Source: an uncultured Phocaeicola sp.
GTDB lineage: Bacteria > Bacteroidota > Bacteroidia > Bacteroidales > Bacteroidaceae
Direction: 5' to 3'
Length of the DNA stretch: 64,000 bases
NCBI GenBank assembly: GCA_944319745.1
Contig: CALUET010000002.1
Span: 186,001-250,000, forward strand
Shown here piece by piece: positions 28,308 to 37,976 of this stretch. Under the pieces are notes generated by a model, which saw nothing but the letters and a program-made list of their open reading frames with translations, was not told where the DNA came from and made no database searches. The translations under genes and the position numbers were made by a program. The first letter of the stretch is position 1. Every line of letters starts with the position of its first letter.

Positions 28308-30356
28308 TTATTTGATTAGCTCTATGCTTCGTTTTACAAAATTCGTCAGCGCTTCGCCTTTCAGCATGTTGTTTTGCAACAGAGCCAGGTCGATGAGCTG
28401 ATGTACCACTTTGTTTCCTGCGGCATAACCGTCTATGATGGTTTCTTTTTGCTTTTTCTGGTCTTCCAGTTTCTTGTCGATGTCTTTCAGTTCATCTTTT
28501 TCTGCCGTGGGAATTTCTTCGTCTTTCTTTCCTTCGTGTGCCTTCTTCAGCTCATTCTGACGCATTCTTAATTGTGCAATGTCTGCTTCTACCGGTACGA
28601 GCTTTTCGGAGCATGCACCTTCCGCATCGCTTAAAACCGTTTTGATCAGGTGATGATCGCTGTTTAACACAAGGTTGAACATGTCAGGAAGTTCCCCGTA
28701 GAAACTCATACCGCCCTGAATGGAGGCCATGTCTTTCATACGGCGCATATATTCTGCCTGCGTGATGATGATAGGCGATGCGTTTTCACCCATAGCCTGA
28801 ACCTCTACGCGGAACTCTGTTTTCTGGATGTTCGGCAACTGATGCTGGAATACCGTAGAAAGCATTTCGCGTTTTTCGTTGTTCAACTCAGTGCCCTTTT
28901 GTTCTTCTTTTACAATCAGACGGTCGATTACATCGCTGTCCACACGGGTGAAATGGCTCTTCTCGAATTTCTGTTCCAACATATTTATCAGAGCAATGTC
29001 GAGTTGTCCATCCATGAGCAACACGCTGTATCCTTTGTTTTTGGCAGCACTGATGTATGTGTACTGGGCATCTGTGTTTGTAGCATACAGATAAATCAGA
29101 TTACCGTCCTTGTCGGTTTGGTTGTCTTTTATCAGCGTGCGGTATTCTTCAAAGGTGTAATATTTGTTATCCGTGTCTTTGAATAAGGCAAACTTGTCGG
29201 CTTTATCGTAAAAGTCATCCTGTGTCAGCATGCCGTAATTGATAAAGATTTTCAAATCGTCCCATTTCTTCTCAAATTCGTTGCGGTCGTTCTTGAAGAT
29301 GGATTGCAGACGGTCTGCCACTTTCTTGGTAATGTAGGTGGAAATCTTCTTTACGTTGGAATCACTTTGCAGGTAAGAGCGTGACACGTTCAACGGTATA
29401 TCCGGAGAATCGATGACGCCGTGCAGCAAAGTAAGGAAGTCGGGCACGATGCCTTCCACCGAGTCTGTCACAAAAACCTGATTGCAGTAAAGCTGGATCT
29501 TGTTTCTTTGCAGGTCGATGTTGCTCTTGATTTTCGGGAAATACAGCACGCCTGTCAAATTGAACGGGTAATCTACGTTCAGATGAATCCAGAACAATGG
29601 TTCGTCCGACATCGGATACAGGTCACGATAAAACTTTTTGTAATCCTCATCTTTCAGTTCGCTTGGTTTCTTTGTCCAGATGGGGCACGTATCGTTTATC
29701 ACATTATCTTCGTCGGTTTCCACTTGTTTTCCGTCTTTCCACTCCTTCTTTTTGCCGAAAGCTACCGGGACGGGCAGGAAGCGGCAGTATTTGTGAAGCA
29801 ACTCTGTCAGGCGTGATTCTTGAAGGAACTCTTTGCAGTCGTCATCTATATACAGGATGATGTCGGTTCCACGGTCGGCTTTTTCCGTTTCCTCCAGGGT
29901 AAACTCCGGACTTCCGTCGCACGTCCATTTTACGGCTTTGGCGTCTTCCTTGTATGAGCGTGTTACGATTTCCACTTTCTTTGCAACCATAAATGCGGAA
30001 TAAAATCCCAGTCCGAAATGACCGATGATGGCGTTTGCATCATCTTTATACTTTGCAAGGAAGTCGTTTGCTCCGGAAAAAGCAATCTGGTTGATGTATT
30101 TGTCGATTTCTTCTGCCGTCAGTCCCAGTCCCCGGTCGGAAATGGTGATGGTATCTTTATCCAGTTTTACATGGATGGTCAGGTCGCCCATCTCGCCTTT
30201 AAACTCACCTTTTGATGAAAGCGTTTTCAGCTTCTGGGTGGCATCGACCGCATTTGAGACCAACTCGCGGAGAAAAATTTCATGATCGCTGTACAAGAAC
30301 TTTTTTATGATGGGGAAGATGTTCTCGGTAGTAACCCCAATATTACCTTTTTGCAT
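28308..30356 (-). CDS. htpG: chaperone HtpG (Hsp90)
   Basis: The 682-residue protein has the GHKL ATPase fold with ELVSNAVDATQKL (Asn near 35), DRGLGLT and GHFGLGFYSAFMVA lid motifs, a middle domain, and a C-terminal dimerisation region. It is longer than enterobacterial HtpG because of a charged insert near residues 600-640 (KKAHEGKKDEEIPTAEKDEL). It folds client proteins in the cytoplasm. It follows clpC, another chaperone gene, but a terminator separates them. Confidence 0.96.
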   Translation of the reverse strand: MQKGNIGVTTENIFPIIKKFLYSDHEIFLRELVSNAVDATQKLKTLSSKGEFKGEMGDLTIHVKLDKDTITISDRGLGLTAEEIDKYINQIAFSGANDFLAKYKDDANAIIGHFGLGFYSAFMVAKKVEIVTRSYKEDAKAVKWTCDGSPEFTLEETEKADRGTDIILYIDDDCKEFLQESRLTELLHKYCRFLPVPVAFGKKKEWKDGKQVETDEDNVINDTCPIWTKKPSELKDEDYKKFYRDLYPMSDEPLFWIHLNVDYPFNLTGVLYFPKIKSNIDLQRNKIQLYCNQVFVTDSVEGIVPDFLTLLHGVIDSPDIPLNVSRSYLQSDSNVKKISTYITKKVADRLQSIFKNDRNEFEKKWDDLKIFINYGMLTQDDFYDKADKFALFKDTDNKYYTFEEYRTLIKDNQTDKDGNLIYLYATNTDAQYTYISAAKNKGYSVLLMDGQLDIALINMLEQKFEKSHFTRVDSDVIDRLIVKEEQKGTELNNEKREMLSTVFQHQLPNIQKTEFRVEVQAMGENASPIIITQAEYMRRMKDMASIQGGMSFYGELPDMFNLVLNSDHHLIKTVLSDAEGACSEKLVPVEADIAQLRMRQNELKKAHEGKKDEEIPTAEKDELKDIDKKLEDQKKQKETIIDGYAAGNKVVHQLIDLALLQNNMLKGEALTNFVKRSIELIK

Positions 30357-30412
30357 ATCGTTGTTTTTTTATTTTATTACGTTGTTATTTGCATATAACG
30401 GAAATGTTTGAA

Positions 30413-30449
30413 CAAAAAAAATGCCAGGTTGTTTTCAACCTGACATTTT
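30413..30449 (-). terminator. clpC terminator
   Basis: CAGGTTG (30425-30431) and CAACCTG (30436-30442) form the core of an ATG-CAGGTTG/CAACCTG-CAT hairpin that ends in a long T-run on the minus strand. It lies between clpC and htpG. Confidence 0.85.
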
Positions 30450-30473
30450 GTCTTAATAAGTACAAGCCTTTGT

Positions 30474-33011
30474 TTATGCTTTTTCTATTTCTACCTTCAA
30501 TCCGTCTTTCGCATCGTTCATCCTCACGTGAAGCGTGTCTCCCTGTTGCGGATTTTCATTTAAGATGAGTTCCGCCAGGCTGTCTTCCACATAGGTTTGG
30601 ATGGCACGTTTCAGCGGACGTGCTCCGAACTGTACGTCGTAGCCCTTTGATGCCACGAAACCTTTCGCCTCGTCGTCGATTGTCAGCTTGTATCCGAGAG
30701 CTTCTATGCGCGAATATAAACCTTTCAATTCAAGGTCTATGATGCGTTTCAGGGCGTCTGTGTCCAGTTGATCGAACATAATAATCTCATCCAAGCGGTT
30801 GATGAACTCGGGAGCAAACGTTTTGTTCAGTGCCTTATTGATAACACTGCGCGAGTAGGCTTTCTCGTCGCTACGGCTTTGTGCCGTAAAGCCGATGCCT
30901 TTTCCGAATTCCTTCAACTGGCGCGTACCGATGTTTGAAGTCATGATTATTATCGTGTTTTTAAAATCAACGGTCCGTCCGTAGCTGTCGGTCAGTCGTC
31001 CTTCGTCCATTACCTGCAGTAACAGGTTGAACACATCGGCGTGTGCTTTTTCTATTTCATCGAACAGTACGATGGAGTAAGGTTTTCTGCGTACTTTTTC
31101 CGTAAGCTGTCCACCTTCTTCGTAACCAACATATCCCGGAGGCGCGCCCACAAGTCGGGAAACCGTGAATTTATCCATATATTCGCTCATGTCGATTCGT
31201 ATGATGGAATCGGCGCTGCCGAACATTTGTTTGGCCAGTTCTTTGGCCAAGTGCGTTTTCCCTACGCCGGTAGGTCCTAAGAAAAGGAATGTACCGATGG
31301 GTTTGTTGGGATCTTTCAGGCCGATCCGGCTGCGCTGAATGGCTTTTACTACGGTCTCAACGGCCTTGTCTTGTGCTATGACTTTCGAGAGCAACGCTTC
31401 TTTCATTCCGCGCAGTTTCATGCCTTCGTTGTCGGCAATTCGCTGAACGGGCACTCCCGACATCATAGACACGACGTCGGCTATTTGCTCGCTGTCCACC
31501 GTTTCCCTGTTTTCTTTCTGTTTGTCTTCCCACTCGCGCTTCATGTTTTCCAGCTGGGCCATGTATGTTTTCTCCTGATCGCGGAAGCTGGCTGCAAGTT
31601 CAAAGTTTTGCAGTCGTACAGCTTCGTTCTTGTGGTTACGTGCTTCATCTATCAGTTTTTCCTGTTCCTCGATTTCTTTCGGAACGCTGATGTTGGTAAG
31701 GTGTACACGCGATCCCGCTTCATCAAGCGCATCGATGGCTTTGTCCGGGAAATTCCGGTCGGGAATGTAGCGTTCTGTCAATTTGACACATGCCGAAAGC
31801 GCCTCGTCTGTATAGTTTACATTGTGGTGCTCCTCGTATTTGTCTTTGATGTTCTGCAAAATCTGAAGCGTTTCTTCGGGAGAGGTTGGTTCTACCATTA
31901 CTTTTTGGAAACGGCGTTCCAACGCTCCGTCCTTTTCTATGTTCTGACGATATTCGTCCAAAGTGGTTGCTCCGATGCATTGTATTTCACCTCGGGCCAG
32001 GGCTGGTTTCAGCATGTTGGCGGCATCCATGGAACCTGCTGCCGATCCGGCACCCACAATGGTATGGATTTCGTCGATGAAGAGGATGATGTTCGGGTTT
32101 TTCTTCAACTCGTTCAGAATGGAGCGGATGCGTTCCTCGAACTGTCCTCTGTATTTCGTTCCGGCCACAACGGCTGTCATGTCGAGTGCGATTACCCGTT
32201 TGTCGAACAGTATGCGCGAGACCTTTTTCTCTATGATTCGCAGTGCCAGTCCCTCAACGATGGCCGATTTTCCTACTCCCGGTTCGCCTATCAGGATGGG
32301 ATTGTTCTTCTTTCGGCGGCTCAATATCTGTGCAAGCCGTTCGATTTCCTTTTCTCTTCCCACAACCGGATCTAACTTTCCTTCGGAAGCGGCTTTTGTC
32401 ATGTCTGTACCAAACGAATCGAGCACGGGAGTGTCGTTGTTCGGTCTTACCTGCTGCTGGCGGGTAGTTTGTTGGGCGTCGGGAGATGAAGCGTAATTTC
32501 CGTCGTTCCCCGGACGGCGGCGAATGCCTTCGTCATCGTCTTCATCTTCGCCAAAATCCAATCCTCCCTGAGGCTCGGTACGAGGGACCAGTTTGTCTAT
32601 GATTTTTTGATAGGTCACTTCGTTTTCTTCAAGCAGGCGTGACGCGTCACTGTGATTCTCCCGCATGATAGCCAGCAGGATATGTTCCGTGTCGGTTACC
32701 TGGCTTTTCAGTAAGCGAGCCTCGAGCATGCTCATCTTCAGTATCTTTGAAGCAGACTCGTTAAAGTAAATATCCTCGGAATATGTATCGGAATTATTGG
32801 AATGATTTTTCAGTAAATTGTCCAAATCTTGTTTTACCTTATTCAAATCGACATAAAGACTTTTCAATATCCCGACAGCTTTTCCTTCGCCTTCCCGGAT
32901 TAATCCCAGCAAGATGTGCTCCGGTCCGATGAAATCATTTCGTAACCGATTGGCTTCTTCCTTGCTGTATTGAATTATATCGGAAACTCTTTGTGTAAAT
33001 TGATTGCCCAT
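30474..33011 (-). CDS. clpC: ATP-dependent Clp protease ATP-binding subunit ClpC
   Basis: The 845-residue AAA+ unfoldase has two Clp-N repeats at its start (FTQRVSDIIQYSKEEANRL and a second near residue 80) and a first ATPase with GEPGVGKSAI. A short UvrB/UvrC-like middle domain (NFELAASFRDQEKTYMAQLE) distinguishes it from ClpB. The second ATPase has GPTGVGKTHL. It feeds unfolded proteins to ClpP. The ATG at 33011 follows GGAGGATAA, which decides the start over a frame 12 codons longer. Confidence 0.93.
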   Translation of the reverse strand: MGNQFTQRVSDIIQYSKEEANRLRNDFIGPEHILLGLIREGEGKAVGILKSLYVDLNKVKQDLDNLLKNHSNNSDTYSEDIYFNESASKILKMSMLEARLLKSQVTDTEHILLAIMRENHSDASRLLEENEVTYQKIIDKLVPRTEPQGGLDFGEDEDDDEGIRRRPGNDGNYASSPDAQQTTRQQQVRPNNDTPVLDSFGTDMTKAASEGKLDPVVGREKEIERLAQILSRRKKNNPILIGEPGVGKSAIVEGLALRIIEKKVSRILFDKRVIALDMTAVVAGTKYRGQFEERIRSILNELKKNPNIILFIDEIHTIVGAGSAAGSMDAANMLKPALARGEIQCIGATTLDEYRQNIEKDGALERRFQKVMVEPTSPEETLQILQNIKDKYEEHHNVNYTDEALSACVKLTERYIPDRNFPDKAIDALDEAGSRVHLTNISVPKEIEEQEKLIDEARNHKNEAVRLQNFELAASFRDQEKTYMAQLENMKREWEDKQKENRETVDSEQIADVVSMMSGVPVQRIADNEGMKLRGMKEALLSKVIAQDKAVETVVKAIQRSRIGLKDPNKPIGTFLFLGPTGVGKTHLAKELAKQMFGSADSIIRIDMSEYMDKFTVSRLVGAPPGYVGYEEGGQLTEKVRRKPYSIVLFDEIEKAHADVFNLLLQVMDEGRLTDSYGRTVDFKNTIIIMTSNIGTRQLKEFGKGIGFTAQSRSDEKAYSRSVINKALNKTFAPEFINRLDEIIMFDQLDTDALKRIIDLELKGLYSRIEALGYKLTIDDEAKGFVASKGYDVQFGARPLKRAIQTYVEDSLAELILNENPQQGDTLHVRMNDAKDGLKVEIEKA

Positions 33012-33044
33012 AAATGTTATTATCCTCCGTTTATTTCCTGTGTA

Positions 33045-33074
33045 CAAATATACACATTATATATTTATATGCAA
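33045..33074 (-). promoter_or_regulatory. clpC promoter
   Basis: Minus-strand TTG (33074-33072), 19 bases, then TATATTTG (33052-33045). No CtsR or CIRCE-like inverted repeat is seen between it and the gene. Confidence 0.75.
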
Positions 33075-33284
33075 TAATGCTTTTAACATTGTAGTAACAA
33101 AATGTGTGCCATGTCATTTCAGAGTAGGGGAAACGTCGCATTTCGTCAGTTAAAAGCACGGCGTCTTTTAGTAAAAACATCGAGGCTTTTTAGCCGTTTT
33201 ATTTGGACGATTCGATAAAAAGCAGTACCTTAGCGTACTTTTTAGTGGATGCAAAAATATTTATTAAAATAAATTTGTTCTTAA

Positions 33285-35777
33285 ATGCAAGGAGAAGACA
33301 GGATTATAAAAATCAATATCGAAGAGGAAATGCAGAAATCCTACATCGATTATTCGATGTCTGTGATTGTAGCACGCGCCCTTCCTGATGTAAGAGATGG
33401 GTTTAAACCCGTGCATCGCCGCATATTATACGGAATGATGGAGCTGGGCAATACCTCGGACAAACCGCATAAGAAATCAGCAAGAATCGTTGGTGAAGTT
33501 TTAGGAAAGTATCATCCGCATGGCGACTCGTCCGTGTATGGAGCATTGGTACGTATGGCTCAGAGTTGGTCCATGCGTTATCCTTTGGTCGACGGGCAGG
33601 GAAACTTCGGATCGATAGACGGCGACAGTCCGGCTGCCATGCGTTACACCGAAGCAAGGCTGAAGAAGATTGGTGAAGACATGATGCAGGATCTGTATAA
33701 GGAAACCGTTGATTTTCAAAACAACTTTGATGACACTTTGCAAGAACCTACTGTCATGCCGACACGTATCCCGAATCTGCTGGTGAACGGAGCCTCGGGC
33801 ATTGCCGTGGGTATGGCTACGAATATGCCTACACACAACCTTTCGGAAGTGATAGATGCTTGCGTGGCTTACATTGAAAACAACGATATCACGATAGAAG
33901 AACTGATGCATTACGTAAAAGCCCCCGATTTCCCTACGGGAGGATATATTTACGGAATTGGCGGAGTGCGCGATGCTTATGAAACCGGAAAGGGACGTAT
34001 CATCATGCGTGCCAAGACGGAAATAGAATCGCACGCCACGCATGACAAGATTATCGTGAACGAAATTCCTTACAATGTCAATAAGAAAGAGCTGATAGAA
34101 AGCATTGCCGCACTGGTAAACGAGAAGAAAATAGACGGAATTTCTTACGTGAACGATGAAAGCGACCGCGAGGGTATGCGTATCGTTATCGATGTAAAAC
34201 GCGATGCAAACGCAAATGTGGTACTGAACAAGCTGTACAAAATGACAGCTTTGCAGACTTCATTCGGAGTGAATAACATCGCTTTGGTTCACGGACGGCC
34301 GAAATTGCTGAATCTGAAAGATTTGATCAGTCTGTTTATCGAGCATCGTCATGAAGTGGTGATCCGTCGCACTCGCTACGATTTGCGCAAGGCCAAAGAA
34401 CGTGCCCACATATTGGAAGGCCTGATTATCGCTTCCGACAACATAGATGAGGTGGTACGCATCATACGCGCTGCGAAAACGCCGAATGAAGCAATCAACA
34501 ATTTGATGGAACGTTTCAGCCTGACAGAAATACAAGCACGCGCCATTGTAGAGATGCGTCTGCGTCAGTTGACAGGTCTGCTGCAGGAACAGCTTCATGC
34601 CGAATACGAGGAACTGATGAAGCAGATAGCTTATTATGAGGAAATCCTCTCCAACGAGGAGCTATGCAAAAAGGTAATCAAGGACGAATTGCTAGAAGTG
34701 AAAGAAAAATACGGTGACGAGCGTCGTTCGGAAATTATCTATGCTTCTGATGAATTCAACCCGGAAGATTTCTATGCCGACGACCAGATGGTGATTACCA
34801 TTTCGCATCTGGGATACATAAAGCGCACGCCATTGTCGGAATTTCACGCCCAAAACCGTGGCGGAGTAGGCTCGAAAGGAAGTGAAACCCGCGATGAAGA
34901 TTTTATAGAACATATCTATCCAGCCACGATGCACAACACGCTTCTGTTCTTTACACAGAAAGGAAAATGCTACTGGCTCAAGGTATATAACATCCCCGAA
35001 GGCAATAAGACATCGAAAGGACGTGCCATTCAGAACCTTCTGAACATAGAGGCTGATGATAATGTGACGGCGTATGTGCGTGTGAAAGACCTGAACGATA
35101 AGGAATTTATCAACAGTCATTACATAATATTCTGTACTCGGAAAGGTATCATAAAGAAGGCTTGTTTGGAACAATATTCCCGTCCGCGTCAAAACGGCGT
35201 GATAGCCATCGGTCTTCGTGAAGATGATCATGTGATAGAAGTGCGGATGACCAACGGAAACAATGAAATAGTCATAGCAAACCGCAACGGACGTGCCATA
35301 CGTTTCAATGAGAGTGCAGTGCGCGAAATGGGACGTACGGCAACCGGAGTGAGGGGTATCCAGCTCGACGAAGACGGAGAAGACGAGGTAATCGGCATGA
35401 TTTGCATAAAGGATCCGCAGACGGAAACCATTATGGTTGTATCCGAACACGGATACGGGAAGCGGTCGGATATAGATGATTACCGCAAGACCAATCGCGG
35501 AGGAAAGGGCGTCAAGACCTTAAATATCACAGATAAGACCGGAAAGCTGATAGCCATCAAGTCTGTAACCGACAAGAATGATCTGATGATTATTAATAAA
35601 TCCGGTATCACCATTCGACTGAAAGTGGCCGATGTGCGGATCATGGGACGTGCCACTCAAGGCGTTCGACTGATCGATCTTGAGAAACGTCACGACCGGA
35701 TAGGTTCAGTTTGCAAGGTGACTTCGGAAGAGGAAGAAGAAAAGAAGGAAACTGAAAATACTGATGACAAAAACTAA
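33285..35777 (+). CDS. gyrA: DNA gyrase subunit A
   Basis: The 830-residue subunit cleaves and rejoins DNA in type II topoisomerase supercoiling. The catalytic Tyr121 is in [10 protein letters not shown]. The winged-helix region holds [14 protein letters not shown], where Ser82 matches E. coli Ser83 and Gly86 matches E. coli Asp87. The C-terminal pinwheel includes a GyrA-box-like segment [10 protein letters not shown] (QRGGKG-type), which supports gyrase over topoisomerase IV. An acidic tail ends the protein. gyrB is elsewhere. The ATG lies near a GGAG stretch in AAGGAGAAG. Confidence 0.93.
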   Translation: MQGEDRIIKINIEEEMQKSYIDYSMSVIVARALPDVRDGFKPVHRRILYGMMELGNTSDKPHKKSARIVGEVLGKYHPHGDSSVYGALVRMAQSWSMRYPLVDGQGNFGSIDGDSPAAMRYTEARLKKIGEDMMQDLYKETVDFQNNFDDTLQEPTVMPTRIPNLLVNGASGIAVGMATNMPTHNLSEVIDACVAYIENNDITIEELMHYVKAPDFPTGGYIYGIGGVRDAYETGKGRIIMRAKTEIESHATHDKIIVNEIPYNVNKKELIESIAALVNEKKIDGISYVNDESDREGMRIVIDVKRDANANVVLNKLYKMTALQTSFGVNNIALVHGRPKLLNLKDLISLFIEHRHEVVIRRTRYDLRKAKERAHILEGLIIASDNIDEVVRIIRAAKTPNEAINNLMERFSLTEIQARAIVEMRLRQLTGLLQEQLHAEYEELMKQIAYYEEILSNEELCKKVIKDELLEVKEKYGDERRSEIIYASDEFNPEDFYADDQMVITISHLGYIKRTPLSEFHAQNRGGVGSKGSETRDEDFIEHIYPATMHNTLLFFTQKGKCYWLKVYNIPEGNKTSKGRAIQNLLNIEADDNVTAYVRVKDLNDKEFINSHYIIFCTRKGIIKKACLEQYSRPRQNGVIAIGLREDDHVIEVRMTNGNNEIVIANRNGRAIRFNESAVREMGRTATGVRGIQLDEDGEDEVIGMICIKDPQTETIMVVSEHGYGKRSDIDDYRKTNRGGKGVKTLNITDKTGKLIAIKSVTDKNDLMIINKSGITIRLKVADVRIMGRATQGVRLIDLEKRHDRIGSVCKVTSEEEEEKKETENTDDKN

Positions 35778-35807
35778 ATGAATATTGTATTACTAAATTT
35801 AAATGTT

Positions 35808-37034
35808 ATGAAAAGAGTACTGTTTTCCGTAGCGTTATTTATGGCTGCATTTGTAGCTTCAGCTCAGGAAAGTGTTGTCAAGGAAGCAAAGGCAAACAAG
35901 AATGATCCTGCAAAAGCAGCACAGATCCTTGAGCCGGCATTGGTAAATCCGGAAACGGCAAATGATCCCGAAACCTGGAAACTGGCTGGAGATTTCCAGA
36001 AAGAAATCTACGATGCTGAGAATCTGAAAATGTTTGTGCCCGGAAACGAATCGGCCGACACTGCCAAATTCTGCAGCAGTTTGGAGAAAATGTATGAGTA
36101 CTATCTGAAGTGTGATGAAGTAGAGCAAGCTCAAGTAAAAAGCGGTGAGTTGAAAAAACCGAAGTTGAGAAAGAAAATAGCCAAGACTTTGGCTGAAGTT
36201 CGCCCGAATTTGACTTTCGGCGGTTCAGAAGCTTTCAATTCTCAACGCTATGCCGATGCCTTAAAGTTCTTCGGAATGTATGTGGATGGTGTAAACAATC
36301 CGATCTTCGAAGAGGAACCAACCATAAAGAATGACTCTTTGGTTGATCTGATAGCATGCTATGCTGCCATGGCTGCAAATCAGGTGGGCGACAGAGCTGC
36401 TGTCATCAAATACGGAAATATAGGTAAAACCAATAAGGAAGAAGGCTACAGAGCTTTGATGTGCATCTCTGAAATCTCTGCAAAAAGCGAAAATCCGGAT
36501 TCTACCCAGTGGCTTGCCGCTGTGAAAGAGGGTTGCGAAAGATTCCCCGAACAAGACTATTTCATCGGAAGTTTGATGGATTATTACATCCAGAAGAGTA
36601 TGGCTTCTGAAGGACTGAATACTCTTGACAAAATCATAGCAGCACGCGGAGAAACAACTCCTTATTTGCAATATGTGAAGGGTATGTTGCAGTTTGAAAC
36701 AGAAAAATACGAGGATGCCATCGCTACATTCAATTCGCTCATTGCAATGAACAGCGATTTCGTGGGAGAAGCTTACGCTAAGATTGGAGACTGCTATTTC
36801 TATCCGGCTCAAAAATACGTATTGGAGAATTCAGAATTGTCCATGGATGATCCGAAATTCGCAGTAAACGAAGACAAAATCAAAGCCGAATATGAAAAGG
36901 CACAGCCGTTCTATGAAAAAGCAAAAGTGGCTGCACCTGCCGACAAACAGTTATGGGGAAGCCAGTTGCTGAATATTTATTGGAAACTGAACAAGGCTGA
37001 ATACGATGCTTTGGAAAAAGAATTGAGCTATTAA
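35808..37034 (+). CDS. exported tetratricopeptide-repeat protein
   Basis: The 408-residue protein has a signal peptide (MKRVLFSVALFMAAFVASAQ) and helical repeats of TPR type over most of its length, for example YADALKFFGMYVDG, LQFETEKYEDAIATFNSL and AYAKIGDCYFYPAQKY. It is probably a periplasmic scaffold; the partner is unknown. An in-frame ATG at 35778 touches the gyrA stop, but it would put ten residues before the signal peptide, so 35808 is preferred. It may be cotranscribed with gyrA and ends at a strong terminator. Confidence 0.8.
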   Translation: MKRVLFSVALFMAAFVASAQESVVKEAKANKNDPAKAAQILEPALVNPETANDPETWKLAGDFQKEIYDAENLKMFVPGNESADTAKFCSSLEKMYEYYLKCDEVEQAQVKSGELKKPKLRKKIAKTLAEVRPNLTFGGSEAFNSQRYADALKFFGMYVDGVNNPIFEEEPTIKNDSLVDLIACYAAMAANQVGDRAAVIKYGNIGKTNKEEGYRALMCISEISAKSENPDSTQWLAAVKEGCERFPEQDYFIGSLMDYYIQKSMASEGLNTLDKIIAARGETTPYLQYVKGMLQFETEKYEDAIATFNSLIAMNSDFVGEAYAKIGDCYFYPAQKYVLENSELSMDDPKFAVNEDKIKAEYEKAQPFYEKAKVAAPADKQLWGSQLLNIYWKLNKAEYDALEKELSY

Positions 37035-37056
37035 AAGGTGTACAATTATTTATATT

Positions 37057-37091
37057 AAAAGGTCTCGGGAGTAATTCTCTCGAGACCTTTT
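37057..37091 (+). terminator. strong terminator after the TPR gene
   Basis: A 15-bp stem with one G-U (AAAAGGTCTCGGGAG at 37057-37071 with CTCTCGAGACCTTTT at 37077-37091) around loop TAATT. Confidence 0.9.
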
Positions 37092-37127
37092 CCGTAAACA
37101 AACACAATTCTTTCCGTAAACGAACAC
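37089..37127. repeat. 17-base imperfect direct repeat
   Basis: TTTCCGTAAACAAACAC (37089-37105) is repeated at 37111-37127 with a single A-to-G change, an offset of 22 bases. It follows the terminator. No function is apparent. Confidence 0.6.
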
Positions 37128-37442
37128 CGTTTTTTCTGTGGCTAAATACAATCTTTTTTATGATCATTTCTTCCTTGTTCTGTCATCTTTTCCTTCCTCT
37201 TATAAAAACGCCCTTTTGAATTATAATAGACATTATGTTTAATTATGCATACAGATAAAAACTTAAAGATGCAATGCCCTATTATGATGGAATTGCAGAA
37301 ACAAAAGCAAGAAAGAGAACTGCCAGGAAATATTTCATCATTACGGTTTTTTTAGCTGTTTTCTCAAACTGAATTCACGCTTTTTATTGATACCTTTGTA
37401 ATGAAGATTTTCAATTAAACGAACTTTAAATCAGCAAACCTT
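37128..37442. other. intergenic region before the thioesterase gene
   Basis: The stretch contains a -7 element TACCTTTG at 37391-37398 for the downstream gene and a tiny minus-strand frame at 37282-37341, listed separately. Nothing else is seen. Confidence 0.5.
37282..37341 (-). CDS. possible 19-residue hydrophobic peptide
   Basis: The frame reads MMKYFLAVLFLAFVSAIPS and then stops. It resembles a signal peptide or single membrane segment with two lysine-region start codons. No promoter element or ribosome site is convincing, and chance cannot be excluded in AT-rich DNA. It is listed because its composition is unlike random intergenic frames. Confidence 0.25.
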   Translation of the reverse strand: MMKYFLAVLFLAFVSAIPS

Positions 37443-37847
37443 ATGACATTGAAAGATTTTCTTAATAAAAACGACCGCTTTGCTGCTTGTTCCGGTGCCC
37501 GTCTGACAGAAATTCGTGAAGGATATGCACGTGCGGAAATGACTGTTACCGACGACCATTTAAATGCCGGAGGTGTATGTCAAGGCGGAGCGTTGTTTAC
37601 TTTGTGCGACCTTGCTTTGGCTGCTGTCATGAACAGCCACGGAAAACTTACATTCAGCATTGAGAGTACTATTTCATTCTTACATTCGGCTGTTAAGGGA
37701 GATGTGCTTACGGCTGAAGCTGTGGAGATATATAACCACCATAAAATTCCATATCTTGAAGTGAAAGTAAGCAATCAGAACAGCCAGCTTATATGTGCTT
37801 TTACAGCTGTGGCTTACCGAAAGGCGCAGGATTTGGAAATAAAATAA
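37443..37847 (+). CDS. PaaI-family hotdog thioesterase
   Basis: The 134-residue protein has the hotdog-fold motif HLNAGGVCQGGALFTLCDLA, in which the Asn/Gly-rich turn and the Asp of the central helix form the acyl-CoA thioesterase site. Short PaaI-type proteins hydrolyse acyl- or aryl-CoA esters in the cytoplasm as tetramers. No phenylacetate genes are nearby, so a housekeeping CoA-release role is more likely. It has its own -7 element at 37391-37398. Confidence 0.88.
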   Translation: MTLKDFLNKNDRFAACSGARLTEIREGYARAEMTVTDDHLNAGGVCQGGALFTLCDLALAAVMNSHGKLTFSIESTISFLHSAVKGDVLTAEAVEIYNHHKIPYLEVKVSNQNSQLICAFTAVAYRKAQDLEIK

Positions 37848-37902
37848 TGCGTTTGTGCCGGTGAAACAATTAGTTGCTTTAGAATAAATACCGATTATAC
37901 TA

Positions 37903-37954
37903 TTAAAGGGACATGTGTAAATGGGTGATTCCCGATTTAGCACATGCCCTTTAA
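37903..37954. terminator. bidirectional hairpin between thioesterase and Usp gene
   Basis: TTAAAGGG (37903-37910) and CCCTTTAA (37947-37954) close a long hairpin continued by CATGTG/CACATG and an inner TAAATGGG/CCCGATTTA stem. It separates convergent genes. Confidence 0.75.
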
Positions 37955-37976
37955 TAATTCGGTTGTATTAGTAAAA

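Noticed and set aside
31371..32375. 334-codon plus-strand frame
   Set aside because: It is antisense within clpC, aromatic-rich and featureless, so it is a shadow frame.
37089..37127. Two-copy direct repeat considered as a CRISPR remnant
   Set aside because: Only two copies, a 5-base spacer and no cas genes.
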